A stretch of DNA of 45,923 bases from Nitrospira sp. GTDB taxonomy: Bacteria; Nitrospirota; Nitrospiria; Nitrospirales; Nitrospiraceae. The notes beneath the pieces were generated by a model. The model saw only the letters and a list, made by a program, of their open reading frames with translations. It was not told the DNA's origin and ran no database searches. The stretch covers positions 62,748-108,670 of the forward strand of contig SWDO01000004.1 in the NCBI GenBank assembly GCA_005116895.1, read 5' to 3'. Below are positions 31,990 to 41,171 of the stretch, one piece after another. The stretch's first letter is position 1. Each line of letters starts with the position of its first letter. Made by a program: the position numbers and the translations under genes.

Positions 31990-34005
31990 TCAGCTGCCGA
32001 TCCTCCCACCGTCGTCTTTGGTCACCACGACCAGGGACGACCGGGGTCGCCCGCCGTTCGGGCCGTCAGGCCAGGAGCTGAACTGCTTGGGATTCGCCGG
32101 ATCGCCTGGCAGATCATCCGGACGCTCGCCCGGATGCTGGATTCCGACGAACATGGTACGCCGGTCCGGCGTCATGAACACACCGGTAATTTCGCACTGA
32201 CTCGGACCGACGAGGAATCGCCGGGTCTCTCTGGTTTCAGGATGCGCCGCCAACATCTGGTTGTTGCCGAAACCGACATAGGCACCGGCGTTGATTGTGG
32301 AGGTTGACACATCGGTCTGAATCCAGATCAATCCACTTGGATCGACATAGATGCCGTCCGGCGATCCGTACTTGTCGCCGAAAATCGTGGAACCGTGAGC
32401 CGGGTTTGCGGGATCGCCGCAGAGGGCGAAGATATCCCAACCAAACGTGAGTTCCGTCCAGTCCTGGCGATAGTACCAGCGGATGATGTGGCCATAGTTG
32501 TTGGCAGCGCGCGGATTGGCCGCGTCCACCGGCGGACGGGCGGAGCCAGCTGCGGTAGATCCGTCTGGATTGTTGACCGACTCTGGTGTAGTGCCCCGTC
32601 GGCTGTTGTTGGTCAGAGTCGCGATGGCCGTCAAATCCTTTGGGAACGTATCGATCCATTCGGGACGATCCATCATGGTCGCACCGGCGGCATCGGCGGC
32701 TCCGCGGGTATTGATCAGAATGTCGTTCAAGGACCATCCCGCGAGACGTGGATTGTCCGGCGTGAGCGGTAGCCATTCGCCCGTACCATCCGCATGGAAC
32801 TTGGCGACGTAGAGAATCCCGTCGTCAAGAGGGTTGATCCCCTGTGCACGCGCCTGACGCCAAGGCAGGTTCGACACATAGCGATAGATGTACTCATTGC
32901 GCTCATCGTCGCCCATGTAGACCACGACACGGCCGTTTCGGGCCTCCTGTACCCAGGCACCCTCGTGCTTAAGTCGGCCAAGCGCCGTGCGTTTCACCGG
33001 GGTCGAATGCGGCTTGAACGGATCAATCTCCACCACCCAGCCGAACCGATTGGGCTCATTGGGTTCTTCATCAACGCGAAATCGCTTGTCGGTCGTGTGC
33101 CAGAGGTAGCCGAACCCCGCTGCGGTAATACCGTAGCGTTTCTCCATTGTCGTTTGCGAGCCGTTCTTTCGGAAATAGCCGTTGAAATTCTCCTCACAGG
33201 CCAAATAGGTCCCCCAGGGGGTATAGCCCATGGCACAGTTGTTGAGGGTGCCGCGCACACGCGTGCCGGTCGGATCGTCGCTGGTGGTCAGCCGAGGATC
33301 CCCGGCTGCAGGGCCACCGATGTCGATCGGGGTCATACCCGTAATGCGGCGTGCAAAGCGAGACGGTCTCACGACATCCCACTTACCTCGACGGCGTCCT
33401 AAGTCAAAGTGAAAACCGGTCCGCTTGGCTACTTCGATAATCGATACACCGTGAGCATTCAGGGATTTCTTGGTTTTCTCCGCCGTCCAATTGTTGACAC
33501 CGTCCGGAAAGAGGAGGCCATCGTCTGTATATTCATTGTTCTGAACAATCAAGCCGCGCTGCGACCTGACAATTGGGAAATACACGATCCCATCATTGTG
33601 CATGCCCCACTGACGCGCCTGTTCCTCAGCCGTATTGCTGGCATCCTGTTTGAACGCTGGCCCATTCGAGACAGGATCACCCCAGGCGATGAGAACTTCG
33701 GCTGTGTACCCTTTCGGTACCACGACCTTATCGGCAGAAGAGACCGCCACACTGTCGAATCCGAGCATCGGTCGTTGACCCCAACGTCCTTCTCTCCCCA
33801 CATCCGTGTCTTCCGCTTCTTCGGTCTCCTGGGCTGCGGCAGGGACAGCGTTCAGCAGCGCTTCGACACCGCCCAACGAGACCGCCGCAGCCGTCGCGAG
33901 ACCGCCTGTCAAGAAGTTGCGTCGGGATAGGCGCGTGTCCACAATGTCTTGGAAGTGTTCGTTACCAGACGTATTGCTCACACCCTCATCATCGATGATC
34001 GACAT
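31990..34005 (-). CDS. phoX: PhoX-family (DUF839) phosphatase, Tat-exported
   Basis: The 671-residue protein begins with a twin-arginine signal, Leu-Ser-Arg-Arg-Asn-Phe-Leu at 26-32 followed by a hydrophobic alanine-rich stretch and an Ala-rich cleavage region (about 54-58), so it is exported folded. The rest is the DUF839 beta-propeller of PhoX: NNCAMGYTPWGTYLACEENFNGYF, AWVQEARNGRVVVYMGDDERNEYIY (as parts) and the calcium/iron site glutamates. PhoX releases phosphate from organic esters in the periplasm with iron and calcium. GGAGGAG precedes the ATG by 5 bases. It is a typical member of the phosphate-starvation regulon. Confidence 0.88.
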   Translation of the reverse strand: MSIIDDEGVSNTSGNEHFQDIVDTRLSRRNFLTGGLATAAAVSLGGVEALLNAVPAAAQETEEAEDTDVGREGRWGQRPMLGFDSVAVSSADKVVVPKGYTAEVLIAWGDPVSNGPAFKQDASNTAEEQARQWGMHNDGIVYFPIVRSQRGLIVQNNEYTDDGLLFPDGVNNWTAEKTKKSLNAHGVSIIEVAKRTGFHFDLGRRRGKWDVVRPSRFARRITGMTPIDIGGPAAGDPRLTTSDDPTGTRVRGTLNNCAMGYTPWGTYLACEENFNGYFRKNGSQTTMEKRYGITAAGFGYLWHTTDKRFRVDEEPNEPNRFGWVVEIDPFKPHSTPVKRTALGRLKHEGAWVQEARNGRVVVYMGDDERNEYIYRYVSNLPWRQARAQGINPLDDGILYVAKFHADGTGEWLPLTPDNPRLAGWSLNDILINTRGAADAAGATMMDRPEWIDTFPKDLTAIATLTNNSRRGTTPESVNNPDGSTAAGSARPPVDAANPRAANNYGHIIRWYYRQDWTELTFGWDIFALCGDPANPAHGSTIFGDKYGSPDGIYVDPSGLIWIQTDVSTSTINAGAYVGFGNNQMLAAHPETRETRRFLVGPSQCEITGVFMTPDRRTMFVGIQHPGERPDDLPGDPANPKQFSSWPDGPNGGRPRSSLVVVTKDDGGRIGS

Positions 34006-34419
34006 AGAATCTCCTCCTGCCTGAGCGTGAATGAATGTAGCATTGACATCTCACCTACCACGGTCCTTTACCGGTGATGACTGTCGCATCGGACCATTAC
34101 AACGCGATCAACAACTGGTAACGGCCTCGTTAAAGATTGTTGCAGAGGTCCTGAGATGTGGCGTGTGTGTCTGCTAACCTGGTAGCTCTCAGTGGCTAAG
34201 AGCTGGAATGTTAAAATGATGATGGACGGTCCATCACCCTGATCGACGCGGAACGGCAGATCGCTGTTGGGCGATCGGTATGCGGTATCGTGCCGGCTGG
34301 CCAGCACTGAAAAGATATGCGGGGGATCCTCGCTGCGTTAGCCTCCGTGCCAACTCGATGCACAGAGATTATATTCATCCCTCATTCTTGATATCTCATC
34401 TACCTTGCACGTCACCGTT
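34006..34419 (-). other. 414-base gap upstream of phoX and downstream of the CorA-like gene
   Basis: No gene was found. Read on the minus strand, the part 34090-34130 holds a TTGTTGA and a TTGTAAT half site spaced 12 rather than 11 bases apart, a poor version of the Pho-box-like elements seen elsewhere in the island. The remainder shows nothing recognisable. Confidence 0.35.
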
Positions 34420-36114
34420 TCAATGTAACCGGTCATGCTTGGTTCTCCATACGTTAAGGAATGCTGCAAACTTGACTCTCACCAAGGCGCGCTCATCGGA
34501 GACCTTCTCCAGGAATTCTGACAGACGCCGAGATTTCAGCACCGTGTACACGGTCACGGCTGTCGTTGGGATCAGGACGCACAGAAACATGAAGAGCTTT
34601 CTGATGAATGGGCTATCAGCCTCGGCGATTAAATTCATGCCCAGAAAGCCCGTCGTTGCCATACCGATCAACCCAACCGTAGTCACGACGGTCAGACGCA
34701 CCATAGTTTCTCCCTGTCGGCGCAGCACATCACTATCCAGATACTGACTCATATCTTCAATCGCTTCCCGAACCTCGGTGTAGAGCTGGGCTGTTCCGAG
34801 ATGCCTATTCGTCATCCGAAACAATTCCTTCACCTGGGTATGTTCCGAGACGTCCTGGAACCAATACCGATGAGTAAAACGCAGGAACATGCCGAGGATC
34901 TGCTGAATCATGTGCCTGAAATTTCTGACCGATTCTAGATTTCCTGGTTCTAGCCGGTTGAGGGCATCAACGAGACGGTCGGACAACATGAGCATGGCGG
35001 CCTTATGAAAATGGGCGATCAAAAAGAGGACAAAATACTCGTGCCGGAACTGTTCAAGACCAGTTTTTCGGACGGCTAAAAACCGGTCGCTACAGTCACT
35101 CACTTGCGTCAACACACGTCCGCTGCAGATGAAGCGGGTTCCCGGGCGCTTGGGGTCTTGTTCGCTCCAGTAGCGATCATAAAAGTACCGGTCTTCAAAG
35201 TCGCATAAGTGTCGTTCGGAATAGGGCAGAGAGTCCGATGGATCAGGCGCGGCGGCTAACCCCAGCCGTATGAAGTTCCCCCGGGTCAGCGCAGCCGGAT
35301 TATCAATCGTCAAATAGGCCATCAGCGGCAAGAGGTGAGATTCGATCTGCCGATAGCGGATGAGGCCCGTCTTACCAGAATGATGGAGCACCAACGGTTC
35401 GAGCAGAAACTCCCAGTGCGAGGCGATGCACGGCGCCCGGTACTGACACACACATGACAAGTATTTCTCCTTGTGTTCGTAGTCGGAGGAGGCCAGCACC
35501 GTGCCATCCCTGGCCAGCCATTCAGCCTTTTTCAGGCAATGACCACCCTGTCCTTCAGATTCCCAATACGTGGGATATCCTCTGGCAAAACGAAGCATGG
35601 TGTCCTCGACACAGGCCAGAGGGAGGTCATCGGCAAAGATCTCCATGGCCAGGATGACGATGTCAATGTCGTAGAAAAAGTACAAATCAATATGCGCGAC
35701 CTCGAATATGACCGGCACAGATCTGGGATCGGGGTAGGTCATCCGCACCTGCGCGATATCAGTGCGGCGGAACACACGAATGGGCGATTCCTGGTTGACA
35801 CCTGTCCCGCGGCCTGTGCCTTCGCCGTAGAGAAATCGCTGGATGGAGGGGAGGAAGGTGATGAATTCGCCGTAGTGCCGTTCCTGAAACTGCGATGGGT
35901 CGCCGGTAAACTCATCTTCCACCTCTCGCCAGAGATTATTGAACCCCTGCGTCTGAATAAAGTCGCAGTGTTTCTGGATCGGCAGATCGTCACGGATCGG
36001 CATTAACTGAAGTGGCCAGAGTACTATCTGTCGGAAATGCCTAACCATGAGGCCGCGGTCGAGAGCAATCTCCTCGCATACGTCACTCGTGTTAGATGAT
36101 GTTGATGGTTCCAT
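34420..36114 (-). CDS. CorA-like membrane protein with long N-terminal domain
   Basis: The 564-residue product has a long soluble N-terminal region (about 1-400) and ends with two membrane helices. The loop after the first reads FLGMNLIAEAD with Gly-Met-Asn at about 492-494, the ion-selectivity motif of CorA Mg2+/Co2+ channels. The helix before it carries EDMSQYLDSDVLRRQGETMVRLT, the typical stalk. At 564 residues it is much longer than CorA (about 316), so it is an extended variant. Start is uncertain: ATG at 36114 or TTG at 36135. It lies 39 bases after ppk on the same strand and is probably co-transcribed; a role in moving Mg2+ for polyphosphate is an inference. Confidence 0.7.
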   Translation of the reverse strand: MEPSTSSNTSDVCEEIALDRGLMVRHFRQIVLWPLQLMPIRDDLPIQKHCDFIQTQGFNNLWREVEDEFTGDPSQFQERHYGEFITFLPSIQRFLYGEGTGRGTGVNQESPIRVFRRTDIAQVRMTYPDPRSVPVIFEVAHIDLYFFYDIDIVILAMEIFADDLPLACVEDTMLRFARGYPTYWESEGQGGHCLKKAEWLARDGTVLASSDYEHKEKYLSCVCQYRAPCIASHWEFLLEPLVLHHSGKTGLIRYRQIESHLLPLMAYLTIDNPAALTRGNFIRLGLAAAPDPSDSLPYSERHLCDFEDRYFYDRYWSEQDPKRPGTRFICSGRVLTQVSDCSDRFLAVRKTGLEQFRHEYFVLFLIAHFHKAAMLMLSDRLVDALNRLEPGNLESVRNFRHMIQQILGMFLRFTHRYWFQDVSEHTQVKELFRMTNRHLGTAQLYTEVREAIEDMSQYLDSDVLRRQGETMVRLTVVTTVGLIGMATTGFLGMNLIAEADSPFIRKLFMFLCVLIPTTAVTVYTVLKSRRLSEFLEKVSDERALVRVKFAAFLNVWRTKHDRLH

Positions 36115-36153
36115 AGGCTGCCTGAAATTAGGCAAGGCTTGTCACGCTGCTCT

Positions 36154-38292
36154 TTATGGCCGGGACTTCCAGTGAGTCAAGAACCATTCCTGAGAATTCA
36201 CAGCTGCTTCACCGTTTGCCGGCTGCTTACGCTCATACGTCCCGTCAGGAAGCAACCGTCTTGCCTGCACATTGTCCCGCAGCCCCATGCCGAGAATGTC
36301 ATTGATGATGACCTCGCGCCACTGAGGATCTTCTACAGGGAAGATCACTTCCACCCGGTGATCCAGATTTCGAGGCATCAGATCAGCGCTCCCCATCAAC
36401 ACCTCGTTCTGCCCACCGTGACGAAAATAGTAGATCCGTGCGTGTTCCAGAAAACGCCCAACCACTGACGTGACGGTGATGGTCTCACTGATCCCTGGAA
36501 GACCCGGCTTGAGACAACAAATACCCCGCACCTGAAGGTCAATGTTGACTCCGGCTTGCGATGCAAGGTACAGAGCCTGGATACACCGCGCATCGACCAA
36601 TGCATTCATCTTGAAGGCGATATACCCATCACCATACTGCCGGTGGCGGCAGGTCTCGCGCTCGATCCGATCGAGTAGTTGCTGCCTGAGTGTTGTCGGT
36701 GCAACGAGCAACTTGGAATAAATGTTTTTTCGGGAGTACCCAGTTAGTGAGTTGAACAGATCGGATACATCACGACTAATGGTAGAATCACAGGTGAAAT
36801 AGCTCACATCGGTATAGATACGACTGGTGACCACGTTATAGTTTCCTGTGCCGAGGTGGACATAGCGACGGATTCCCTCCGGTTCGCGCCGGACGATGAG
36901 ACAGACCTTCGCATGCGTCTTGAGCCCGCGCACACCGTACACAACGTGCACACCTTCGTCTTCAAGCTTCCGGGCCCACTCAATGTTATTTTCTTCGTCG
37001 AATCGGGCCTTGAGCTCAACCAGGACCGCAACTTGTTTACCGTTGACGCGAGCTTCCAGCAGCGCATCGACAATGGGTGATTTTGGATTGACGCGATAGA
37101 GGGTCTGCTTAATGGCGAGGACGTCTGGGTCGTTTGCGGCTTCTCGCAGAAACTCCACGACCGGCATGAAACTGTCATAAGGATGATACAACAGCACGTC
37201 CTGCTGACGGATGGCAGCCAACAGGCTGCCTGATTTACTCACGCAGGAAGGGACGGCCGGAACAAACGGCTGATCTTTTAGATCAGGACGCTCAAGTGCG
37301 TGCAGTTCACGAATCCCAGCCATCCCGCTCGGGCTGTGTCCTGCATAGACGAGGTACAACGGGAGTTGAAGGTTTCGTGTCAGGATTTCGCGGATGGGAC
37401 TGGGTGTCGCCGCATCCAATTCCAATCGAACGGCTGACGTATACTGTCGCTGATCGAGCTGTGCTTCCACCGCCTCGATGAGATCCGATGCTTCGTCTAC
37501 CTCAATCGCAACATCGGCATCTCGCGTCACACGGAATGGATAGGATGCGACAACCTCCAGACCGGGAAAGAGATTGTCCAGGTTGTGTGCAATCACCTCT
37601 TCCAGCCAGACAAATTGCTGCACTCCTCCAACTCCGCCCAAACCCATCTGTTGGCGCGCAACATCTTCGTCGGTGGGGATCGGCACCAGTCGCGGGAAGA
37701 CATCAGGCACTTTGACGCGCGCGAAACAGTCACCTCGCTCGGGGTCCTTTACCAACACGGCAAGATTAAAGCTCAGACTCGAGATATGAGGGAACGGATG
37801 GGTCGGGTCAAAGGCGAGCGGAGTCAGCACTGGAAATATTTCTCGCTGAAAGTACCCTTGGATCGCCTCTCGTTCCCGCTGCCCCAACTCGACATAACGT
37901 AGAATGCGAATACCTGATTCTGCCAACCCGGGCAACACATCCTGCTTCCAGCACCTATCGTATCGTTCATAGTGGACCATCAGCTCTCGGTTGATCGCCA
38001 GTATTTGCTCTGATGGTGTCATCCCGTCGGACGTCGTTCCGACGACTCCACCAGCCACCTGACGATGGAGACCTGAGACTCGAATCATGAAAAACTCATC
38101 CAGATTCGTGGCGAAGATCGCCAGAAACTTCACTCGTTCCAAGAGGGGGTGCCGCTTATCCTCGGCTTCTTCGAGGACCCGCAGATTGAATCGCAGCCAG
38201 CTGAGTTCTCGATTCAGGAGATGGCGCGACTCATCGATACTTTGCTCTGGCTCGGCTGCTGATTCTCCCGACCCAGCAGACTCATCGATCAT
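36154..38292 (-). CDS. ppk1: Polyphosphate kinase 1
   Basis: The full-length 712-residue enzyme reversibly builds polyphosphate from ATP. Four domains are visible: N-terminal (LNRELSWLRFNLRVLEEAEDKRHPLLERVKF, residues 26-56, split), head, and two phospholipase-D-like catalytic domains. The autophosphorylated histidine is His460 (LKTHAKVCLI), equivalent to His435 in E. coli; the second His is in RFLEHARIYYF. HLGTGNYN and NPDVLAIKQTLYRV-like blocks are conserved. It is first in an operon with the CorA-like gene. The upstream gap of nearly 500 bases contains a Pho-box-like element that reads well on both strands. Confidence 0.96.
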   Translation of the reverse strand: MIDESAGSGESAAEPEQSIDESRHLLNRELSWLRFNLRVLEEAEDKRHPLLERVKFLAIFATNLDEFFMIRVSGLHRQVAGGVVGTTSDGMTPSEQILAINRELMVHYERYDRCWKQDVLPGLAESGIRILRYVELGQREREAIQGYFQREIFPVLTPLAFDPTHPFPHISSLSFNLAVLVKDPERGDCFARVKVPDVFPRLVPIPTDEDVARQQMGLGGVGGVQQFVWLEEVIAHNLDNLFPGLEVVASYPFRVTRDADVAIEVDEASDLIEAVEAQLDQRQYTSAVRLELDAATPSPIREILTRNLQLPLYLVYAGHSPSGMAGIRELHALERPDLKDQPFVPAVPSCVSKSGSLLAAIRQQDVLLYHPYDSFMPVVEFLREAANDPDVLAIKQTLYRVNPKSPIVDALLEARVNGKQVAVLVELKARFDEENNIEWARKLEDEGVHVVYGVRGLKTHAKVCLIVRREPEGIRRYVHLGTGNYNVVTSRIYTDVSYFTCDSTISRDVSDLFNSLTGYSRKNIYSKLLVAPTTLRQQLLDRIERETCRHRQYGDGYIAFKMNALVDARCIQALYLASQAGVNIDLQVRGICCLKPGLPGISETITVTSVVGRFLEHARIYYFRHGGQNEVLMGSADLMPRNLDHRVEVIFPVEDPQWREVIINDILGMGLRDNVQARRLLPDGTYERKQPANGEAAVNSQEWFLTHWKSRP

Positions 38293-38501
38293 GGAAGCTC
38301 CTTGCTGACGAATAGTCTCTTACACCTGTTCTTTACCATGCTGCAGGAGAGATTGATCATATTCAGAGAGGACACGTGGCCATGGTCTTACAAAGCACAC
38401 ACCGTTACACAACCAGCGGATACCACCAGGAATCCGATCAGCCTACTACCCGACAAACCATGGGAGTCTATCCTATATCCCATCACAACACCGTTGCAGC
38501 A

Positions 38502-38519
38502 GCGTTACAAGTCTGTAAC
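38502..38519 (+). promoter_or_regulatory. Pho-box-like element in the gap between ppk1 and the 39-residue-repeat gene
   Basis: GCGTTAC-AAGT-CTGTAAC on the plus strand; because GTTAC and GTAAC are inverse to each other, the minus strand reads ATGTTAC-AGAC-TTGTAAC with the same 11-base spacing. It could therefore serve ppk1 (210 bases away, minus strand) or the repeat protein (270 bases away). The rest of the 497-base gap (38293-38789) has no gene and nothing else recognised. Confidence 0.45.
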
Positions 38520-38789
38520 ATTTCGATCTCGTGCCGTACATACGGCTAGCAACTACTGGTGTTCGTGAAACCAGTGCGTTGGTTTCAAGGAACATTCGTG
38601 GCGCAAGAGCCAGCTTGCCGATTATTTCCAACTGATTCTGGAGTGACAGCCATTTACGCCGAGAGACTACTGACAGTCAATCTTCAATTCCGTGTGTGCC
38701 TTGAAAATCGCTTGGCCTGACATAACCTTCTCAGACCGGATAGAGTAATCAGCCGTGATGCTTCGTATGTTAATGTGTTTGGACGAAAC

Positions 38790-39440
38790 ATGAATGCTCT
38801 TGGAACCGCGTCTCCAGCAAATCAACTATGTTTCATCGTTTGCCTTTCTTTGAGCTGGCTTCTTTCACAGAATATCACCCGAGCAGAGCTCCCACCTGAA
38901 GTAACGGTGTGGCTGGAGTCAGGTCAAGCCGTCGCGACCAGTCAATTGAGCGGCCGGCGGGAAATACCCTTGGGTGCACAGGAAGTGATCATCAGCTCAG
39001 GCACGAAAGGGATCAATGGCATCGTGGTGACGTCTCGTCGGCTGTTAGGGTTTTCAAGCCGTGCCCTGACCTGGAGCAAGAAAGAACTGGACGTGAATGA
39101 AAAGGTTCTCGAGCGGACAATCCTCCCAAGCTTCAGTCTCATCAGGACGGATCGACATCTATACGGATTTCGGGGCGTCAACGGTCTGTGGCTCGAAGAA
39201 GCATTAGGTGTGCGGGAAAAAGTGACTCGCTTTCACAGCAACGACTATGGAGCAGTCTTCATCACCAATGAGCGTGTGGTTGGATTCACGCCACTGCTCG
39301 GCGGCTTCGCATCGAAGTTGTTGGACGTGCACGAACGCATCGTGGGTGTGGAGAACGACAATGGGCTCATTCTCGTTTCCACCACAAAGCGAACGCTGGT
39401 CTTCGGCAGTCGTTTGAGCGGATGGGAAGAATTCGAATAA
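38790..39440 (+). CDS. Secreted protein of 39-residue tandem repeats
   Basis: The 216-residue product has a signal peptide (about 8-36). From about residue 74 it consists of repeats with an exact 39-residue period: three complete units and one of 26. Each has the frame IVVT(S/N/D)xR(L/V)xGF...LDVxEKV. For example: VVTSRRLLGF, LIRTDRHLYGF, FITNERVVGF, VSTTKRTLVF. Alternating short strands with turns suggest a beta-propeller or beta-solenoid. No family is recognised. Its context in the phosphate/polyphosphate island and a Pho-box-like site upstream suggest a periplasmic role there. ATG 38790 is preferred to GTG 38775, although neither has a strong ribosome binding site. Confidence 0.6.
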   Translation: MNALGTASPANQLCFIVCLSLSWLLSQNITRAELPPEVTVWLESGQAVATSQLSGRREIPLGAQEVIISSGTKGINGIVVTSRRLLGFSSRALTWSKKELDVNEKVLERTILPSFSLIRTDRHLYGFRGVNGLWLEEALGVREKVTRFHSNDYGAVFITNERVVGFTPLLGGFASKLLDVHERIVGVENDNGLILVSTTKRTLVFGSRLSGWEEFE

Positions 39441-39600
39441 CTGTACTCGCCTACTCTTGCCAGATCGTGTTCACAGCTACCCACCTGGCCAGGCACGCAG
39501 CGGTCAGTGCGAACGAATAGGAGCAGGAACCACATCCTGCTTTGGTCATACCTCCCGCAGAATCCTCCCGTTACGACCATCACACCATCCTTTCACACAG

Positions 39601-39618
39601 ATTTAGCATCTCTGTAAT
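39601..39618 (+). promoter_or_regulatory. Possible Pho-box-like element before the 27-residue peptide gene
   Basis: ATTTAGC-ATCT-CTGTAAT: the second half site matches that of the response-regulator promoter exactly, but the first is poor. It lies 101 bases before the tiny peptide gene at 39720. This is the weakest of the four such sites. Confidence 0.3.
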
Positions 39619-39719
39619 GGCCGCGAAACAGTTCTTCCGTAGACTCCCACCATGTTGATCAGTGGGGTTGCCAGGTATGACTGCCAAATACACATCAGCA
39701 AGGAAGGGGGTGAGAGGCC

Positions 39720-39803
39720 ATGACGACATGGGTTATCGAGGTACTTCTGATAAGTGCCATTCTGGGAATGATGTACGCGGCGTTTAACGTAGGTCGCGAG
39801 TAG
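39720..39803 (+). CDS. 27-residue membrane peptide
   Basis: A tiny gene with AAGGAAGGGGG nine bases before the ATG. The product is essentially one hydrophobic helix (residues 3-22; VIEVLLISAILGMMYAAF) with a short polar end, NVGRE. No family is recognised. The good ribosome binding site and absence of any other gene within several hundred bases support it. It is comparable to the 37-residue peptide at 40165 and the 42-residue one at 66. Confidence 0.6.
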   Translation: MTTWVIEVLLISAILGMMYAAFNVGRE

Positions 39804-40164
39804 ACGAAGCGACTCGCGTCGATTGTGAGCAGCAGGAGGTTCAAAGAGAATGGGTGTGCAGACATACGCGAGCCGATGGGGAACAAGCCCCACCGGCCCG
39901 CGTCAAGATAACATTTCGCTCTCGGCAAACCGATAAGCCTCGACATCCTCTCGCAGCGACCGTCACCTCTTCGCACTGATGTTCTCCACGCTCGAAGCTC
40001 GGCAACCATGCATTCCATCTCCTTTGCTTAGATCAACTCGTGTTGCGAGAATAGAAATCGACGTCTTCGTGCTGCGTGTCGTTGCAGAACGAAGCCACAC
40101 TCGGCGCCGACACGTTTCAGCGTTCGACGTTGTGCATCGTGATCACTGGGTGCGGGTAATCATT
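39804..40164. other. 361-base gap with nothing recognised
   Basis: Only short overlapping frames without ribosome binding sites or family similarity occur here. No hairpin or repeat of note was found. Confidence 0.4.
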
Positions 40165-40278
40165 TCACCGAGCCAACCTTAATCTGATGAAGATGCCACA
40201 GATGCTCATCAAGATGATGCCCGCGCAAATCATAAGGGACTTCACGAGCAAGAACCCCACCCGCAGTTTAGCAAGCAT
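40165..40278 (-). CDS. 37-residue membrane peptide
   Basis: The start is set by AAGGAGGAAGG six bases before the ATG at 40278; the open frame continues to 40413 but without such a site. The peptide has a basic N-terminus (MLAKLRVGF), one helix (LLVKSLMICAGIILMSICGIFI) and a basic tail (RLRLAR), so it is likely a single-pass inner-membrane peptide. Two Cys residues lie in the helix. No family is recognised. It is oriented against its neighbours. Confidence 0.55.
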   Translation of the reverse strand: MLAKLRVGFLLVKSLMICAGIILMSICGIFIRLRLAR

Positions 40279-40515
40279 AGTGCCTTCCTCCTTGTCTTCG
40301 AACAGATGAGCGAGAACATTTTCCTGCTCCCTCGATTCACCCATATCGTGTCCGGAATCAGTGAATGCCTTTCTACGCATTCTTTCTTCGGAAATCCCTC
40401 CATAAGCACGCACGCGGTGGAGCCTGCCACGACACCTCGATTCGCAATCTTCAAATGATCACTGCCATAGATCGTACTGCCGACGCATGAGTACCTTGAG
40501 AAGATGTTTCTGAAA

Positions 40516-40533
40516 AGTTTACGGGCCTGTAAT
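40516..40533 (+). promoter_or_regulatory. Pho-box-like element before the CBS-domain gene
   Basis: AGTTTAC-GGGC-CTGTAAT, with 11-base spacing and a second half site identical to the one before the response regulator. It lies 71 bases before the ATG of the CBS-domain gene. The rest of the 326-base gap between the 37-residue peptide and the CBS gene shows no other feature. Confidence 0.4.
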
Positions 40534-40604
40534 GTCCACCTAACGCCGACGCAATATGCCCGCGATAGGGTTGACGCAACTACAAATAATAAGGAGGATC
40601 AGTT

Positions 40605-40988
40605 ATGGTTACTGTGGGCAACTTAATGCAGAAAGAACCAGTCACGGTGGATGTGGGCACGTCGGTCGTGGAGGCGGCGAAATTGATGAAGGCCTGTAAC
40701 GTGGAAAGTGTGCTGGTGGTCCGCCAAGCGCAGATCATCGGCATTGTGACCGAGTCGGATGTCGTCAAGAAGTTTGTGGGCGCGGAGAAAGCCGCGTACT
40801 TCGTGCCGGTGGAAGACATCATGAGCAGTCCGGTACCAGGCATCGAAGAGCGGCGGCCGTTGACGGAAGCCGCTGATCTCATGGACAAGCAACGCACTCT
40901 CCACCTGGGAGTCACGAAAGCCGGTGCACTCATCGGATTGCTGTCGGTTCGGGACTTTCTTCGTCCCGTCTCCCTCGACGAGTTCTAA
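40605..40988 (+). CDS. Two-CBS-domain protein
   Basis: The 127-residue protein is a Bateman pair and nothing else: CBS 1 at about 7-58 (VGNLMQKEPVTVDVGTSVVEAAKLM ... IIGIVTESDVV) and CBS 2 at about 70-122 (VEDIMSSPVPGIEERRPLTEAADLM ... LIGLLSVRDFL). Such stand-alone pairs bind adenine nucleotides and act as energy or redox sensors. TAAGGAGGATC precedes the ATG by seven bases. It lies between small peptides and the CYTH-CHAD gene. A regulatory role in polyphosphate metabolism is suggested only by context. Confidence 0.88.
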   Translation: MVTVGNLMQKEPVTVDVGTSVVEAAKLMKACNVESVLVVRQAQIIGIVTESDVVKKFVGAEKAAYFVPVEDIMSSPVPGIEERRPLTEAADLMDKQRTLHLGVTKAGALIGLLSVRDFLRPVSLDEF

Positions 40989-41010
40989 CGACCCTGCCTT
41001 TCATGAACCC

Positions 41011-41075
41011 GCTGCCTGCTCGGATAGGCAGCCCCTCGCCCCCTCTCTTCCACATCGCCCGTTCGCACGGGCGAT
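41011..41075 (+). terminator. Two hairpins after the CBS-domain gene
   Basis: GCTGCCT (41011-41017) pairs with AGGCAGC (41026-41032), and ATCGCCCGT pairs with ACGGGCGAT within 41054-41075 around a TCGC loop. Both lie between the CBS gene and the CYTH-CHAD gene. Neither has a T tract; the second is the better termination candidate. Confidence 0.45.
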
Positions 41076-41171
41076 CTCCCCCGGCATTTCCTGACGACCC
41101 ACCGGGAGTTGTATTTCCCTCTCTCCTGCGTTGATACTTACAGACGCCGGTTCTGCTGTGAGGATTCCACG

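Noticed and set aside
32794..33402. 202-residue plus-strand frame inside phoX
   Set aside because: Antisense shadow of the DUF839 domain; no ribosome binding site or similarity.
41109..41171. N-terminal extension of the CYTH-CHAD protein
   Set aside because: The TTG at 41109 has no ribosome binding site, whereas TTG at 41172 has GAGGA at proper distance and begins close to the CYTH motif.
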